This document shows positions 46,318 to 59,000 of a stretch of DNA of 64,000 bases, in pieces. The notes below the pieces were generated by a model that was given only the letters and a program-made list of their open reading frames with translations, was not told where the DNA came from and made no database searches. Within the stretch, counting starts at the first letter, position 1, and each line of letters begins with the position of its first letter. Source of the DNA: Akebia trifoliata (Eukaryota > Streptophyta > Magnoliopsida > Ranunculales > Lardizabalaceae); contig CM030715.1 of the NCBI GenBank assembly GCA_017979445.1, positions 9,292,187 through 9,356,186 of the forward strand, read 5' to 3'. A program made the translations under genes and the position numbers.

Positions 46318-47928
46318 AATAAAAATTTCGTCCTCGAAATTTGAATCATCTTATTGAACTTTTTCGCCACCCCACTAACACAACATGTATAACCAACAAC
46401 ACCTATATGCGATTATCATTCATTCAAGTTTTCAATTCCATTTCTTTTATAACTCCTAACCGCATGTCACATAGTTTTCATTAACCCAATACATTCATCC
46501 ATTAATCACTCCAAATCATTCTCATGCCTTAACTAATTTATTATTTGTATAATCCTCAAATACAATCAACTCACGTCATATCAATTCCCCACCAATTTCT
46601 ATCGATAATTCCTTCATACCTCCTCTATCATTTATCATTGTTTTCCTTACCAACCACATCGCCTATTATGCGTACTTGTACCGATAATGAAAATCACTCT
46701 TCAATACGTTGTTTTACTACAAACACCACTATACTAACACTACTTCGCAAATTACATCAAACCTTTATTCCCAATACACCCCTATTTCTACATTCGACTC
46801 CATATTCTAAGTTTTGCTTATCGTGATGTCTCCTTAAGGCTTTTGTCATAATCTTCGTGATTTAAAAACCTTAATCATGAGGGTAACTCTTACATCAAAC
46901 AAATTGTTTCAAAATTAAATCACGCGTGAAGGTTCTAACAAATACTTCTTGGCATAGCACGTAGAACACGCGATGAACCTACTTAAAATCCATTCAATTA
47001 TTTCAAACGGTACCATAAGCCGCAAGTCACATGCCTTCTTTCCCTACTCCCAAAATCACAGTATTGACCAGTTACTGTTTAAATATCATTGTAATATCAA
47101 TTAATTCTTATTCATGTAACTATATATTTTTCCTAAATCATACATATTTCCACTTATCACCCAATACTGATAGTACCATGATTAGCCCTAACAAATCTCA
47201 CAGCTTTCTCTCGTGAATTTCAATTCGTAAACAGTATCGTTGTCTTACCTTCTTCATCTATCTTCTCACAGTTCCCTTAAGTCACCATTAATGCAACCTT
47301 ATCATAACATTATTCTTCCTCGTATCTTATATTGATCCACCTTGTTTTTAAAAACTACATTTTTCTACCTAACTCTTCCCTGCCATCATTCCAAATCGTT
47401 TTAGTAATATTATTCACTTATACAATCGTCAAATTCAACATGCTTCCCCATTCATAAATTTATTTCTTACTTTTCCTAATGAAGCGCATCTTTCACACAT
47501 CAAGTTTTACTTCAAAATACTCGTTCATTCTTGTCATCCACAAAAATTTTAATTTTCGATTCCATACCTAATAATTTTTCTTTTGTAGGTTCCTACTTAA
47601 TCTTCAAAGAACCTCATTTTCCCTTCCCAAGGTATCATTCTAACATCACTTTTAACAATTAGGTTTAGCCTTAATTCACACATACTCAACACCATATTAT
47701 TATCACGTTATGAATGCACTTATACCACAACACACATTTCTACTCATAATACTCCTTCCTACCTTGCCAAACTATGCCTATCTCACTAACATTATTTGTC
47801 CCATAGTTCTCCACAACTTTTTCGATAGTGGTGTAACTAGTTTGGTTACTAGATCCGTCCCAATAAATTACTGGCTCCAATAAGTGTGCAAAATTTTAGC
47901 AACAATATATGATCTAAAGGAATCAATA
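46318..47928 (-). other. Non-coding internal region, array unit 1
   Basis: About 1.6 kb where pol would be expected. It is pyrimidine-rich on the plus strand, with no protease, reverse transcriptase or integrase motif on either strand. It is nearly identical to 52883-54495 except for a cluster of differences in the first 700 bases. Confidence 0.7.
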
Positions 47929-49094
47929 TTAAATAGAACTCCAATTTCTAACATCATAATTAAAAATCGTACCTTCTAAGATATTGTCGGAGACAGTTGG
48001 TTCCTCTTGGGTCACAATCCCTGCCTGCGACTGTGATAGATGGCACTCTCTCCTAATATGTCCCACTTGACCACACCCATAACATGTTAATGACTTTGTC
48101 TTTATAGATTTCTGTGGAGTGGGCAATCGGTAAACTGGAGTCTGTACTCTCTGGACTTGCTTCGTTGGTTCTCTTGGCCCTACTAGTCTCGTTGGAGTTC
48201 CAACCATTCTATGACTCGGTGATGAGGGTACCCCGCAACTCGGTGGTTGAGAAGCTCTATACTGTGGGTAAACTGATCCAGGGGAGATTGGCCTCGAATA
48301 CATTGGCCTCTTGCCCGAGTCTGATCTAGAAGGATGAGAGGTCGAGGGTTGACTGGTCTGTCCCTGGCACGTCTGTAATTCCATCCCTTCCCGTTTGCGA
48401 CCACTAGTTCGGTCCGCTTGTGATGGTATAAGCATGTCATCGATCTTGTTAAAATCCGATGACCTTATTGTTCCTTGAATTTGCCCATCTAACATCTTTC
48501 TGAGCCACGCATCTTTAATTGGTCGACGTGGACCTGAGCATTGCACCCCTGTGTGTCCCAACTTACCACATTCATAACACGCTATCACTTTTCCTTTCGA
48601 TCGATTTAACATCATATGATGTTGTTTCTTACAAAACTCTTCCATCTCTTGCACAGGTATTTCTATAGTCTCGCTACTTATGTATGGTCGTTTTCCCCGT
48701 GACCCTACTAGTTTCGTAATTGTCTGTCTCTTGTTGGATCCTAGCTGCCCTTCTTCAAATAGGCTTGGAGGCGATGATTGTATTATCTTATTTCTTCTCG
48801 TAATCCTCCCTGTGCTGGGATATCTACCTTAGGGTCCTTATGGGATTCATCCTTAAGATGCTGGTCGAGTTTTTCTTCTATTCTTTCTAGTCTTTTCGTT
48901 AATTGACCCACCATGATCATTTGAGCCTCAAACATCTCCAATTGTCTCTTTTCCATGCGTGCTTGACTTTGGGATAATTCCAAGACTGCTTCTATTAACT
49001 GTTCTATCTTGGTCAGTTTACTCGACCCAGGTAGGTCTTCCCCACCACTTTGACTCCGCGTCATGGGTCCAGTTGTAACTCTACTTCCTTGCAT
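47929..49094 (-). pseudogene. gag: Frameshifted two-knuckle Gag-like gene, array unit 1
   Basis: This is the same gene as 54496-55662 with one base missing near 48787. That turns codons after LREEI into a stop and splits the gene into a 103-codon head (48783-49094) and a 241-codon tail (47929-48654). The head has the coiled coil. The tail has both CCHC zinc knuckles, CYECGKLGHTGVQC and CYGCGQVGHIRREC. Apart from this base the two copies match almost perfectly, so the lesion is recent. Confidence 0.92.
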
Positions 49095-49437
49095 CTTTCC
49101 TAACCTGCGAGTTCAGTAGTCTACTATTTATCAGAAGCAAAGTACTCCTTAGATCCATGTCAACATCATTCTTACGAAAGCATTAACCATTATTATAATA
49201 CAGAATCTAGTAATGAACACCATTTTCATTACTGTAGAATGAACCTAAAATCTTATCTTAGACTTACTAGGCTCTACGGACTTCTAGACACGGGAGAGCT
49301 CGTAATCCCAATACGGAACCACTGATAAGCTCGGAAATCGGATTCCTAGTGACGCTCGATAATTATCTCTAATGCCTGTGGTATCAATCTATTCTCCAAA
49401 ACATAATGGATCTGTATCCCATACGGATCTAATATTA
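49095..49437 (-). other. Leader of array unit 1
   Basis: About 340 bases between the primer-binding site and gag. No separate feature is visible. Confidence 0.6.
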
Positions 49438-49450
49438 TGCTCTGATACCA
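49438..49450 (-). other. Primer-binding site, array unit 1 (tRNA-iMet)
   Basis: TGGTATCAGAGCA on the minus strand, two bases after the end of LTR B. It is the standard complement of plant initiator tRNA-Met. Confidence 0.95.
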
Positions 49451-49452
49451 TC

Positions 49453-52400
49453 TGTGGCGCCCCGCCAAACGCTAACACAAATCCCAATGCCAAATCCCAA
49501 GGTACTAGGTGGCACCTCGAAATTTCGGCATGGTCTCCTCTGTTTATGTTAACGTTTCACGGAACTCAAACCTGATAAACCAATTTATAATACAACCTGT
49601 ATATAAAGCTGTAAATACAGGAAATGAACAGCGGAAGACTAATTACATCTAACATGTAAGTAGATCAGAGTGCGGAAGATTTATCAATATACAGGCTTAC
49701 CAAAACACTCTCACTCTAACATAGGCCTAAACTCTCAATCCAAAAACTACATACATCCTGGATGAAACTGACAACACTAAGGGATGTGGCCCTAGTGCTC
49801 ACCAGGCAATAAACTCTGATCGTCGATCTGATCGACCAGATACTCCTCAATTACTGACTCTACGCCTGCCTCGGTAGCTGCAAGTGCTGAAACTAAAAAA
49901 AATAGGAAGGAAAGGGTGAGTAACGAAAGTTACCCAGCAAGTCCACAGCCAATTCCTACTAATAACCCTTCCTAAGCATGATCGAATAAAGCATACTGAA
50001 CATTTTAATACATGCAAGTTTTACAAGATAAAATACGATCAACTGGTACATATAGCCAGGGATGAGCAACTAAACAGTTTAAAAATTACACATAACATCA
50101 ATCATCCATACTCATTATACATTTTCCATTTTATGCAAATACCGTTGCAACATTAAAATAATAGACATGCTTCTCAGTTTGTAATTCGAAATATAACAAC
50201 AGATACATAATACAAATGGTGGAGTATTGGAATTAAAGAGTTGGGATTCACGACTGGATCGCTCCCAGTCAGGACATGATATTCCTCAATAACATCGTAG
50301 TTCCTGATTTTGTGGCTGGTCGTGTCTACCACGCTTGCGGAACCATTTATCCGGCTCAGGCTGGCCGTTTGACGTGACCGTAAGCAATGGGTCTCTTTTC
50401 GATGTGTCAGAACGTTCGACTACTACTAGATTGTTAGTGATCACTGACTAATCATCTTCGTCTATGCCTATCAGGCGTGCATGTGATTCCCAAATGACAC
50501 TCCACTCGTATACGACCACCTTTACAAAACACGTTCACTGGTAAAGATAAGAAAGGAATGGACCCGGATTCCAGTTGTGACTCCACTCTCATACGCGTCC
50601 CATACCACGTATGAGTTTGGTGGTCCCTACCGTACATCCCAGGATAGTGCACCCCTCCGGATGATGTGACACACTATCCCTTCAGGCATTCACAAACCCT
50701 TTAACAGCTCACAAAATAGCTACGTACATATATGATTTTTCATTTAAAACAAAAGAGAAATTAACAGAACAGGGTTGAGAACGGATATCCAGTTCCTACC
50801 ATGCAACCGTGGCCACGCGGCCTAAAATAAATAACAGTACTCAGCGCAAGCGCTAACATAATCGGAAATAAACATGCAACCCTTTCATTAATAACCTGGA
50901 TATCCTTTCACCAACCTACACACAACATACAATGTAAAAGGCAGACATCACCCCTCGGGTGTGATTCTGACATTTTACCGTTTCATCCCTTTCCCATTCT
51001 TCAACATTCTCATTTTTCGTCTTTTCAAATCAACCATCCATTTTCAATATTTCAAATCATTCTTTTGGTCTTTCCATTGAAAATCATCAAAGTTTATTCA
51101 CAAACAAGGTCCCGATGATGCACGGGGCAAAAGCTGTTAAAATAATGAAAGCTGGTGAAAATTTGGCTAAGTGTGGAAACTCAATTTTTCAAAGTTCTCG
51201 AAATTGAAAACGGGTTTTTCGAAATGAAAGTCTCGATCATGAGATTCGACACCATATAGTTTTTGTAATCTAATTCAAAGAAACGCGAAAGTTATTTCAT
51301 TTTGAAAACTTGCCGAAAACGTCGAAAATTACGTTTTGTTCTTTAAACCAAAATTCGGATTTTGATCCTTTGAGATTTGGATCTTAAAACCATTCCCATT
51401 GTTCCGAAATGGGGGGTAAAACCTTAATTTCATTAAAGAACTTAAAGTAAATAAAGGGTGGAAAATAGTGTATAAGGTGTGAGGAGGTCAAGCCAAGAGT
51501 CAGAACACTGTTCTGATCAAAACTGTGTCTGTCGGTGGCTGTCGGTGGCAGAACCAGGATGCTGTCGGTGGAACCGACAGTTTACTCATCGGCAGATGTC
51601 GGTGGGACCGACGGTCCTGCCGACAGAACAAAATTTTCTCGTGTTATTTGGTTTCGTCGGTGGCAGAAACCTCATTCTGTCGGTGGGACCGACAGAATGC
51701 CTTCGGTAGGTGCCGGTGGCACCGACCCTTCCCACCTACAGCCTGAACCTCACTCGCGATTTTTGGGTTTTTCAATCCCTTTTTCGACTTCTTCTTCCAT
51801 TCTTCGAACCATTCGACCCACCCACGATTTTGTTATCAAAATTCGATCAAACATAAGCAAAACACCTACCTCTACCATGAATTTGAAATCAAACACAAAT
51901 TTCTATGATTTAAATGCAAACAATAAGTTTTGTTTTAAAACCCTAAATGCACATTTCGGAAATCTAAAGCTACCAATAAGAATTGGAAGTCCCTTACTTG
52001 GTTGTGGACGCCAAGGGTACAAGCTAGCACTACAACTCAAGGTTGGATGGCTCAAGAGTCGAGGTTGGGCTGACTTGGATGCGAAACGAGCGAGGGTTTG
52101 CAAGGTATCCGACAATGACGTTCTCCTTCGCTTCTACAATGAAGTATAGACCTAGCTCCTAACTCGATGAAGCCCTCGGATGGAATGTGTGGAGGTTTAC
52201 TCGAGCTACCCGGCTGATTTTTGATGGAGGATGGAGAAAACGAACAAGAACGGGTAAGTAAAGATGGTGAAGTTGTAGCTCTCGACGTGGCCGACAACTT
52301 TGTCTTCTTCGTCGATGTTCAACTCGGCTTCGTTTGCGCACAAACTTGATGACAATGGGTCGAAACCCTTGGATTGAAAGTGGCTGTCGTTTGGGTTTCT

Positions 52401-52869
52401 TAGAGAATGAGAGAAAAATGAAATAAAAGAAAATCAGATTTTTCTTTTATAACACAGCTAAGGGCATACTTGTAATTTCCCCCTTATTTCTAGTTTCGAT
52501 CGTAACTTAACTATTCGGACTCGGAAAACGACAAACGAATATACCATTTCGAATAATTTTTCGATTCGGATCTAATGGTGTCATCAAATCTTTTCGATTC
52601 TCGCTCTAACGAAATTCCACTATTTTGGGTCCCACTTAACACGAAATTCGAGGATTCTATAACTTCTCTATCCGAGTTCGAATTCGGACTTGCTTACAGG
52701 CTAATGTATATATTTCGATCCTTTTGAATCTAATGGCGAAGTCGGTTTTCCTCAAAATTAATCATAACAATATTCGAGTATTTTACTCTAAATCTCTCCT
52801 TCGACATTTTCCTCGAAATCTCACCATTTAATTTCCTCGAGATACGAGTTGAAAATCTGGGGTGTTACA
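49453..52869 (-). repeat. Array LTR B (middle)
   Basis: 3,417 bp. It serves as 5' LTR of unit 1 and 3' LTR of unit 2. Its left two thirds carry private changes, mostly one-base losses in short runs, that LTRs A and C lack. Its right third is like LTR C. Candidate TATA box on the minus strand at 52445-52451. A perfect inverted repeat with 11-base arms ATTCTGTCGGT lies at 51674-51698. The 204-codon plus-strand frame (51535-52149) is antisense to the element. Confidence 0.95.
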
Positions 52870-52882
52870 TTCTCCCCCCCTT
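52870..52882 (-). other. Polypurine tract, array unit 2
   Basis: AAGGGGGGGAGAA on the minus strand, directly before LTR B. Confidence 0.9.
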
Positions 52883-54495
52883 AATAAAAATTTCGTCCTC
52901 GAAATTTGAATCATATCTTATTGAACTTTTTCGCCACCCTACTAACACAATATGTATAACCAACAACACCTGTATGCGATTATCATTCATTCAAGTTTTC
53001 AAGCCCATTTCTTTTATAACTCCTAACCGCATGTCACATAGTTTTCATCAACCCAATACATGCATCCATTAATCACTCCAAATCATTCTCATGCCCCAAC
53101 TAATTTATTATTTGTATAATCCTCAAATACAATCAACTCACGTCATATCAATTCCCCACCAATTTCTATCGATAATTCCTTCATACCTCCTCTCGTTTAT
53201 CATTGTTTTCCTTACCAACTACATCACCTATTATGCGTACTTGTACCTACAATGAAAATCACTCTTCAATACGCTGTTTTACTACAAACACCATTATACT
53301 AATACTACTTCGCAAATCACATCAAACCTTTATTCCCAATACACCAATATTTCTACATTCGACTCCATATTCCAAGTTTTGCTTATCGTGATGTCTCCTT
53401 AAGGCCTTTGTCATAATCTTCGTGATTCCAAAAATCTTAATCATAAGGGTAACTCTTACATCAAACAAATTGTTTCAAAATTAAATCACGCGTGAAGGTT
53501 CTAACAAATACTTCTTTGGCATAGCACGTAGAACACGCGATGTACCTACTTAAAATCCATTCAATTATTTCAAACGGTACCATAAGCCGCAAGTCACATG
53601 CCTTCTTTCCCTACTCCCAAAATCACAGTATTGACCAGTTACTGTTTAAATATCATTGTAATATCAATTAATTCTTATTCATGTAACTATATATTTTTCC
53701 TAAATCATACATATTTCCACTTCTCACCCAATACTGATAGTACCATGATTAGCCCTAACAAATCTCACAGCTTTCTCTCGTGAATTTCAATTCGTAAACA
53801 GTATCGTTGTCTTACCTTCTTCATCTATCTTCTCACAGTTCCCTTAAGTCACCATTAATGCAACCTTATCATAACATTATTCTTCCTCGTATCTTATATT
53901 GATCCACCTTGTTTTTAAAAACTACATTTTTCTACCTAACTCTTCCCTGCCATCATTCCAAATCGTTTTAGTAATATTATTCACTTATACAATCGTCAAA
54001 TTCAACATGCTTCCCCATTCATAAATTTATTTCTTACTTTTCCTAATGAAGCGCATCTTTCACACATCAAGTTTTACTTCAAAATACTCGTTCATTCTTG
54101 TCATCCACAAAAATTTTAATTTTCGATTCCATACCTAATAATTTTTCTTTTGTAGGTTCCTACTTAATCTTCAAAGAACCTCATTTTCCCTTCCCAAGGT
54201 ATCATTCTAACATCACTTTTAACAATTAGGTTTAGCCTTAATTCACACATACTCAACACCATATTATTATCACGTTATGAATGCACTTATACCACAACAC
54301 ACATTTCTACTCATAATACTCCTTCCTACCTTGCCAAACTATGCCTATCTCACTAACATTATTTGTCCCATAGTTCTCCACAACTTTTTCGATAGTGGTG
54401 TAACTAGTTTGGTTACTAGATCCGTCCCAATAAATTACTGGCTCCAATAAGTGTGCAAAATTTTAGCAACAATATATGATCTAAAGGAATCAATA
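52883..54495 (-). other. Non-coding internal region, array unit 2
   Basis: Counterpart of 46318-47928. No pol motif is visible. Confidence 0.7.
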
Positions 54496-55662
54496 TTAAA
54501 TAGAACTCCAATTTCTAACATCATAATTAAAAATCGTACCTTCTAAGATATTGTCGGAGACAGTTGGTTCCTCTTGGGTCACAATCCCTGCCTGCGACTG
54601 TGATAGATGGCACTCTCTCCTAATATGTCCCACTTGACCACACCCATAACATGTTAATGACTTTGTCTTTATAGATTTCTGTGGAGTGGGCAATCGGTAA
54701 ACTGGAGTCTGTACTCTCTGGACTTGCTTCGTTGGTTCTCTTGGCCCTACTAGTCTCGTTGGAGTTCCAACCATTCTATGACTCGGTGATGAGGGTACCC
54801 CGCAACTCGGTGGTTGAGAAGCTCTATACTGTGGGTAAACTGATCCAGGGGAGATTGGCCTCGAATACATTGGCCTCTTGCCCGAGTCTGATCTAGAAGG
54901 ATGAGAGGTCGAGGGTTGACTGGTCTGTCCCTGGCACGTCTGTAATTCCATCCCTTCCCGTTTGCGACCACTAGTTCGGTCCGCTTGTGATGGTATAAGC
55001 ATGTCATCGATCTTGTTAAAATCCGATGACCTTATTGTTCCTTGAATTTGCCCATCTAACATCTTTCTGAGCCACGCATCTTTAATTGGTCGACGTGGAC
55101 CTGAGCATTGCACCCCTGTGTGTCCCAACTTACCACATTCATAACACGCTATCACTTTTCCTTTCGATCGATTTAACATCATATGATGTTGTTTCTTACA
55201 AAACTCTTCCATCTCTTGCACAGGTATTTCTATAGTCTCGCTACTTATGTATGGTCGTTTTCCCCGTGACCCTACTAGTTTCGTAATTGTCTGTCTCTTG
55301 TTGGATCCTAGCTGCCCTTCTTCAAATAGGCTTGGAGGCGATGATTGTATTATCATTATTTCTTCTCGTAATCCTCCCTGTGCTGGGATATCTACCTTAG
55401 GGTCCTTATGGGATTCATCCTTAAGATGCTGGTCGAGTTTTTCTTCTATTCTTTCTAGTCTTTTCGTTAATTGACCCACCATGATCATTTGAGCCTCAAA
55501 CATCTCCAATTGTCTCTTTTCCATGCGTGCTTGACTTTGGGATAATTCCAAGACTGCTTCTATTAACTGTTCTATCTTGGTCAGTTTACTCGACCCAGGT
55601 AGGTCTTCCCCACCACTTTGACTCCGCGTCATGGGTCCAGTTATAACTCTACTTCCTTGCAT
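54496..55662 (-). CDS. gag: Gag-like protein with two zinc knuckles, no capsid domain
   Basis: 388 residues, intact, starting at the first ATG after the primer-binding site, about 340 bases downstream. Residues 27-83 form a likely coiled coil (heptads such as LTKRLERIEEKL). Two CX2CX4HX4C zinc knuckles follow at 173-186 and 338-351. They are separated by a 150-residue linker rich in Ser, Pro, Gln and Arg. Such knuckles bind the packaged RNA in Gag proteins. The capsid domain that should lie between coil and knuckle is absent. The homologous B1 gene has a capsid-like stretch between the two knuckles, so this copy arose by internal deletion. No protease or polymerase follows. The element needs trans-acting partners; whether this protein helps particle entry or only RNA binding is unknown. 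Confidence 0.85.
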   Translation of the reverse strand: MQGSRVITGPMTRSQSGGEDLPGSSKLTKIEQLIEAVLELSQSQARMEKRQLEMFEAQMIMVGQLTKRLERIEEKLDQHLKDESHKDPKVDIPAQGGLREEIMIIQSSPPSLFEEGQLGSNKRQTITKLVGSRGKRPYISSETIEIPVQEMEEFCKKQHHMMLNRSKGKVIACYECGKLGHTGVQCSGPRRPIKDAWLRKMLDGQIQGTIRSSDFNKIDDMLIPSQADRTSGRKREGMELQTCQGQTSQPSTSHPSRSDSGKRPMYSRPISPGSVYPQYRASQPPSCGVPSSPSHRMVGTPTRLVGPREPTKQVQRVQTPVYRLPTPQKSIKTKSLTCYGCGQVGHIRRECHLSQSQAGIVTQEEPTVSDNILEGTIFNYDVRNWSSI

Positions 55663-56005
55663 CTTTCCTAACCTGCGAGTTCAGTAGTCTACTATTTATC
55701 AGAAGCAAAGTACTCCTTAGATCTATGTCAACATCATTCTTACGAAAGCATTAACCATTATTATAATACAGAATCTAGTAATGAACACCATTTTCATTAC
55801 TGTAGAATGAACCTAAAATCTTATCTTAGACTTACTAGGCTCTATGGACTTCTAGACACGGGAGAGCTCGTAATCCCAATACGGAACCACTGATAAGCTC
55901 GGAAATCGGATTCCTAGTGACGCTCGATAATTATCTCTAATGCCTGTGGTATCAATCTATTCTCCAAAACATAATGGATCTGTATCCCATACGGATCTAA
56001 TATTG
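55663..56005 (-). other. Leader of array unit 2
   Basis: Matches 49095-49437 with only a few substitutions. No further feature. Confidence 0.6.
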
Positions 56006-56018
56006 TGCTCTGATACCA
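56006..56018 (-). other. Primer-binding site, array unit 2 (tRNA-iMet)
   Basis: TGGTATCAGAGCA on the minus strand, two bases after LTR C. Confidence 0.95.
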
Positions 56019-56020
56019 TC

Positions 56021-59000
56021 TGTGGCGCCCCGCCAAACGCTAACACAAATCCCAATGCCAAATCCCAAGGTACTAGGTGGCACCTCGAAATTTCGGCATG
56101 GTCTCCTCTGTTTATGTTAACGTTTCACGGAACTCAAACCTGATAAACCAATTTATAATACAGCCTGTATATAAAGCTGTAAATACAGGAAATGAACAGC
56201 GGAAGACTAAATTACATCTAACATGTAAGTAGATCAGAGTGCGGAAGATTTATCAATATACAGGCTTACCAAAACATTCTCACTCTAACATAGGCCTAAA
56301 CTCTCAAATCCAAAAATTACATACATCCTAGATGAAACTGACAACACTAAGGGATGTGGCCCTAGTGCTCACCAGGCAATAAACTCTGATCGTCGATCTG
56401 ATCGACCAGATACTCCTCAATTACTGACTCTACGCCTGCCTCGGTAGCTGCAAGTGCTGAAACTAAAAAAAATAGGAAGGAAAGGGTGAGTAACGAAAGT
56501 TACCCAGCAAGTCCACCGCCAATTCCTACTAATAACCCTTCCTAAGCATGATCGAATAAAGCATACTGAACATTTTAATACATGCAAAGTTTTACAAGAT
56601 AAAATACGATCAACTGGTACATATAGCCAGGGATGAGCAACTAAACAGTTCTAAAAATTTCACATAACATCAATCATCCATACTCATTATACATTTTCCA
56701 TTTTGTGCAAATACCGTTGGCAACATTAAAATAATAGACATGCTTATCAGTTTGTAATTCGAAATATAACGACATATACATAATACAAATGGTGGAGTAT
56801 TGGAATTAAAGAGTTGGGATTCACGACTGGATCGCTCCCAGTCAGGACATGATATTCCTCAATAACATCGTAGTTCCTGATTTTGTGGCTGGTCGTGTCT
56901 ACCACGCTTGCGGAACCATTTATCCGGCTCAGGCTGGCCGTTTGACGTGACCGTAAGCAATGGGTCTCTTTTCGATGTGTCAGAACGTTCGACTACTACT
57001 AGATTGTTAGTGATCACTGACTAATCATCTTCGTCTATGCCTATCAGGCGTGCATATGATTCCCAAAGGACACTCCACTCGTATACGACCACCTTTACAA
57101 AACACGTTCACTGGTAAAGATAAGAAAGGAATGGACCCGGATTCCAGTTGTGACTCCACTCTCATACGCGTCCCATACCACGTATGAGTTTGGTGGTCCC
57201 TACCGTACATCCCAGGATAGTGCACCCCTCCGGATGATGTGACACACTATCCCTTCAGGCATTCACAAACCCTTTAACAGCTCACAAAATAGCTACGTAC
57301 ATATATGATTTTTCATTTAAAACAAAAGAGAAATTAACAGAACAGGGTTGAGAACGAATATCCAGTTCCTACCATGCAACCGTGGCCACGCGGCCTAAAA
57401 TAAATAACAGTACTCAGCGCAAGCGCTAACATAATCGGAAATAAACATGCAACCCTTTCATTAATAACCTGGATATCCTTTCACCAACCTACACACAACA
57501 TACAATGTAAAAGGCAGACATCACCCCTCGGGCGTGATTCTGACAATTTACCGTTTCATCCCTTTCCCATTCTTTCAACATTCTCATTTTTCGTCTTTTC
57601 AAATCAACCATCCATTTTCAATATTTCAAAATCATTCTTTTGGGTCTTTCCATTGAAAATCATCAAAGTTTATTCACAAACAATGTCCCGATGATGCACG
57701 GGGCAAAAGCTGTTAGAAATAATGAAAGCTGGTGAAAATTTGGCTAAGTGTTGGAAACTCAATTTTTCAAAGTTCTCGAAATTGAAAACGGGTTTTTCGA
57801 AATGAAAGTCTCGATCATGAGATTCGACACCATATAGTTTTTGTAATCTAATTCAAAGAAACGCGAAAGTTATTTCATTTTGAAAACTTGCCGAAAACGT
57901 CGAAAATTACGTTTTGTTCTTTAAACCAAAATTCGGATTTTGATCCTTTGAGATTTGGATCTTAAAACCATTCCCATTGTTCCGAAATGGGGGGTAAAAC
58001 CTTAATTTCATTAAAGAACTTAAAGTAAATAAAGGGTGGAAAATAGTGTATAAGGTGTGAGGAGGTCAAGCCAAGAGTCAGAACACTGTTCTGATCAAAA
58101 CTGTGTCTGTCGGTGGCTGTCGGTGGCAGAACCAGGATGCTGTCGGTGGAACCGACAGTTTACTCATCGGCAGATGTCGGTGGGACCGACGGTCCTGCCG
58201 ACAGAACAAAATTTTCTCGTGTTATTTGGTTTCGTCGGTGGCAGAAACCTCATTCTGTCGGTGGGACCGACAGAATGCCTTCGGTAGGTGCCGGTGGCAC
58301 CGACCCTTCCCACCTACAGCCTGAACCTCACTCGCGATTTTTAGGTTTTTCAATCCCTTTTTCGACTTCTTCTTCCATTCTTCGAACCATTCGACCCACC
58401 CACGATTTTGTTATCAAAATTCGATCAAACATAAGCAAAACACCTACCTCTACCATGAATTTGAAATCAAACACAAATTTCTATGATTTAAATGCAAACA
58501 ATAAGTTTTGTTTTAAAACCCTAAATGCACATTTCGGAAATCTAAAGCTACCAATAAGAATTGGAAGTCCCTTACTTGGTTGTGGACGCCAAGGGTACAA
58601 GCTAGCACTACAACTCAAGGTTGGATGGCTCAAGAGTCGAGGTTGGGCTGACTTGGATGCGAAACGAGCGAGGGTTTGCAAGGTATCCGACAATGACGTT
58701 CTCCTTCGCTTCTACAATGAAGTATAGACCTAGCTCCTAACTCGATGAAGCCCTCGGATGGAATGTGTGGAGGTTTACTCGAGCTACCCGGCTGATTTTT
58801 GATGGAGGATGGAGAAAACGAACAAGAACGGGTAAGTAAAGATGGTGAAGTTGTAGCTCTCGACGTGGCCGACAACTTTGTCTTCTTCGTCGATGTTCAA
58901 CTCGGCTTCGTTTGCGCACAAACTTGATGACAATGGGTCGAAACCCTTGGATTGAAAGTGGCTGTCGTTTGGGTTTCTTAGAGAATGAGAGAAAAATGAA

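Noticed and set aside
48114..48329. Plus-strand 71-codon frame, repeated at 54681-54896
   Set aside because: It is a shadow of the Gag-like gene on the minus strand.
51535..52149. 204-codon plus-strand frame, identical at 58113-58727 and split in LTR A
   Set aside because: It is antisense within the family-B LTR. Its identity between copies follows from LTR identity, it resembles no protein family, and LTR A breaks it with a one-base difference.
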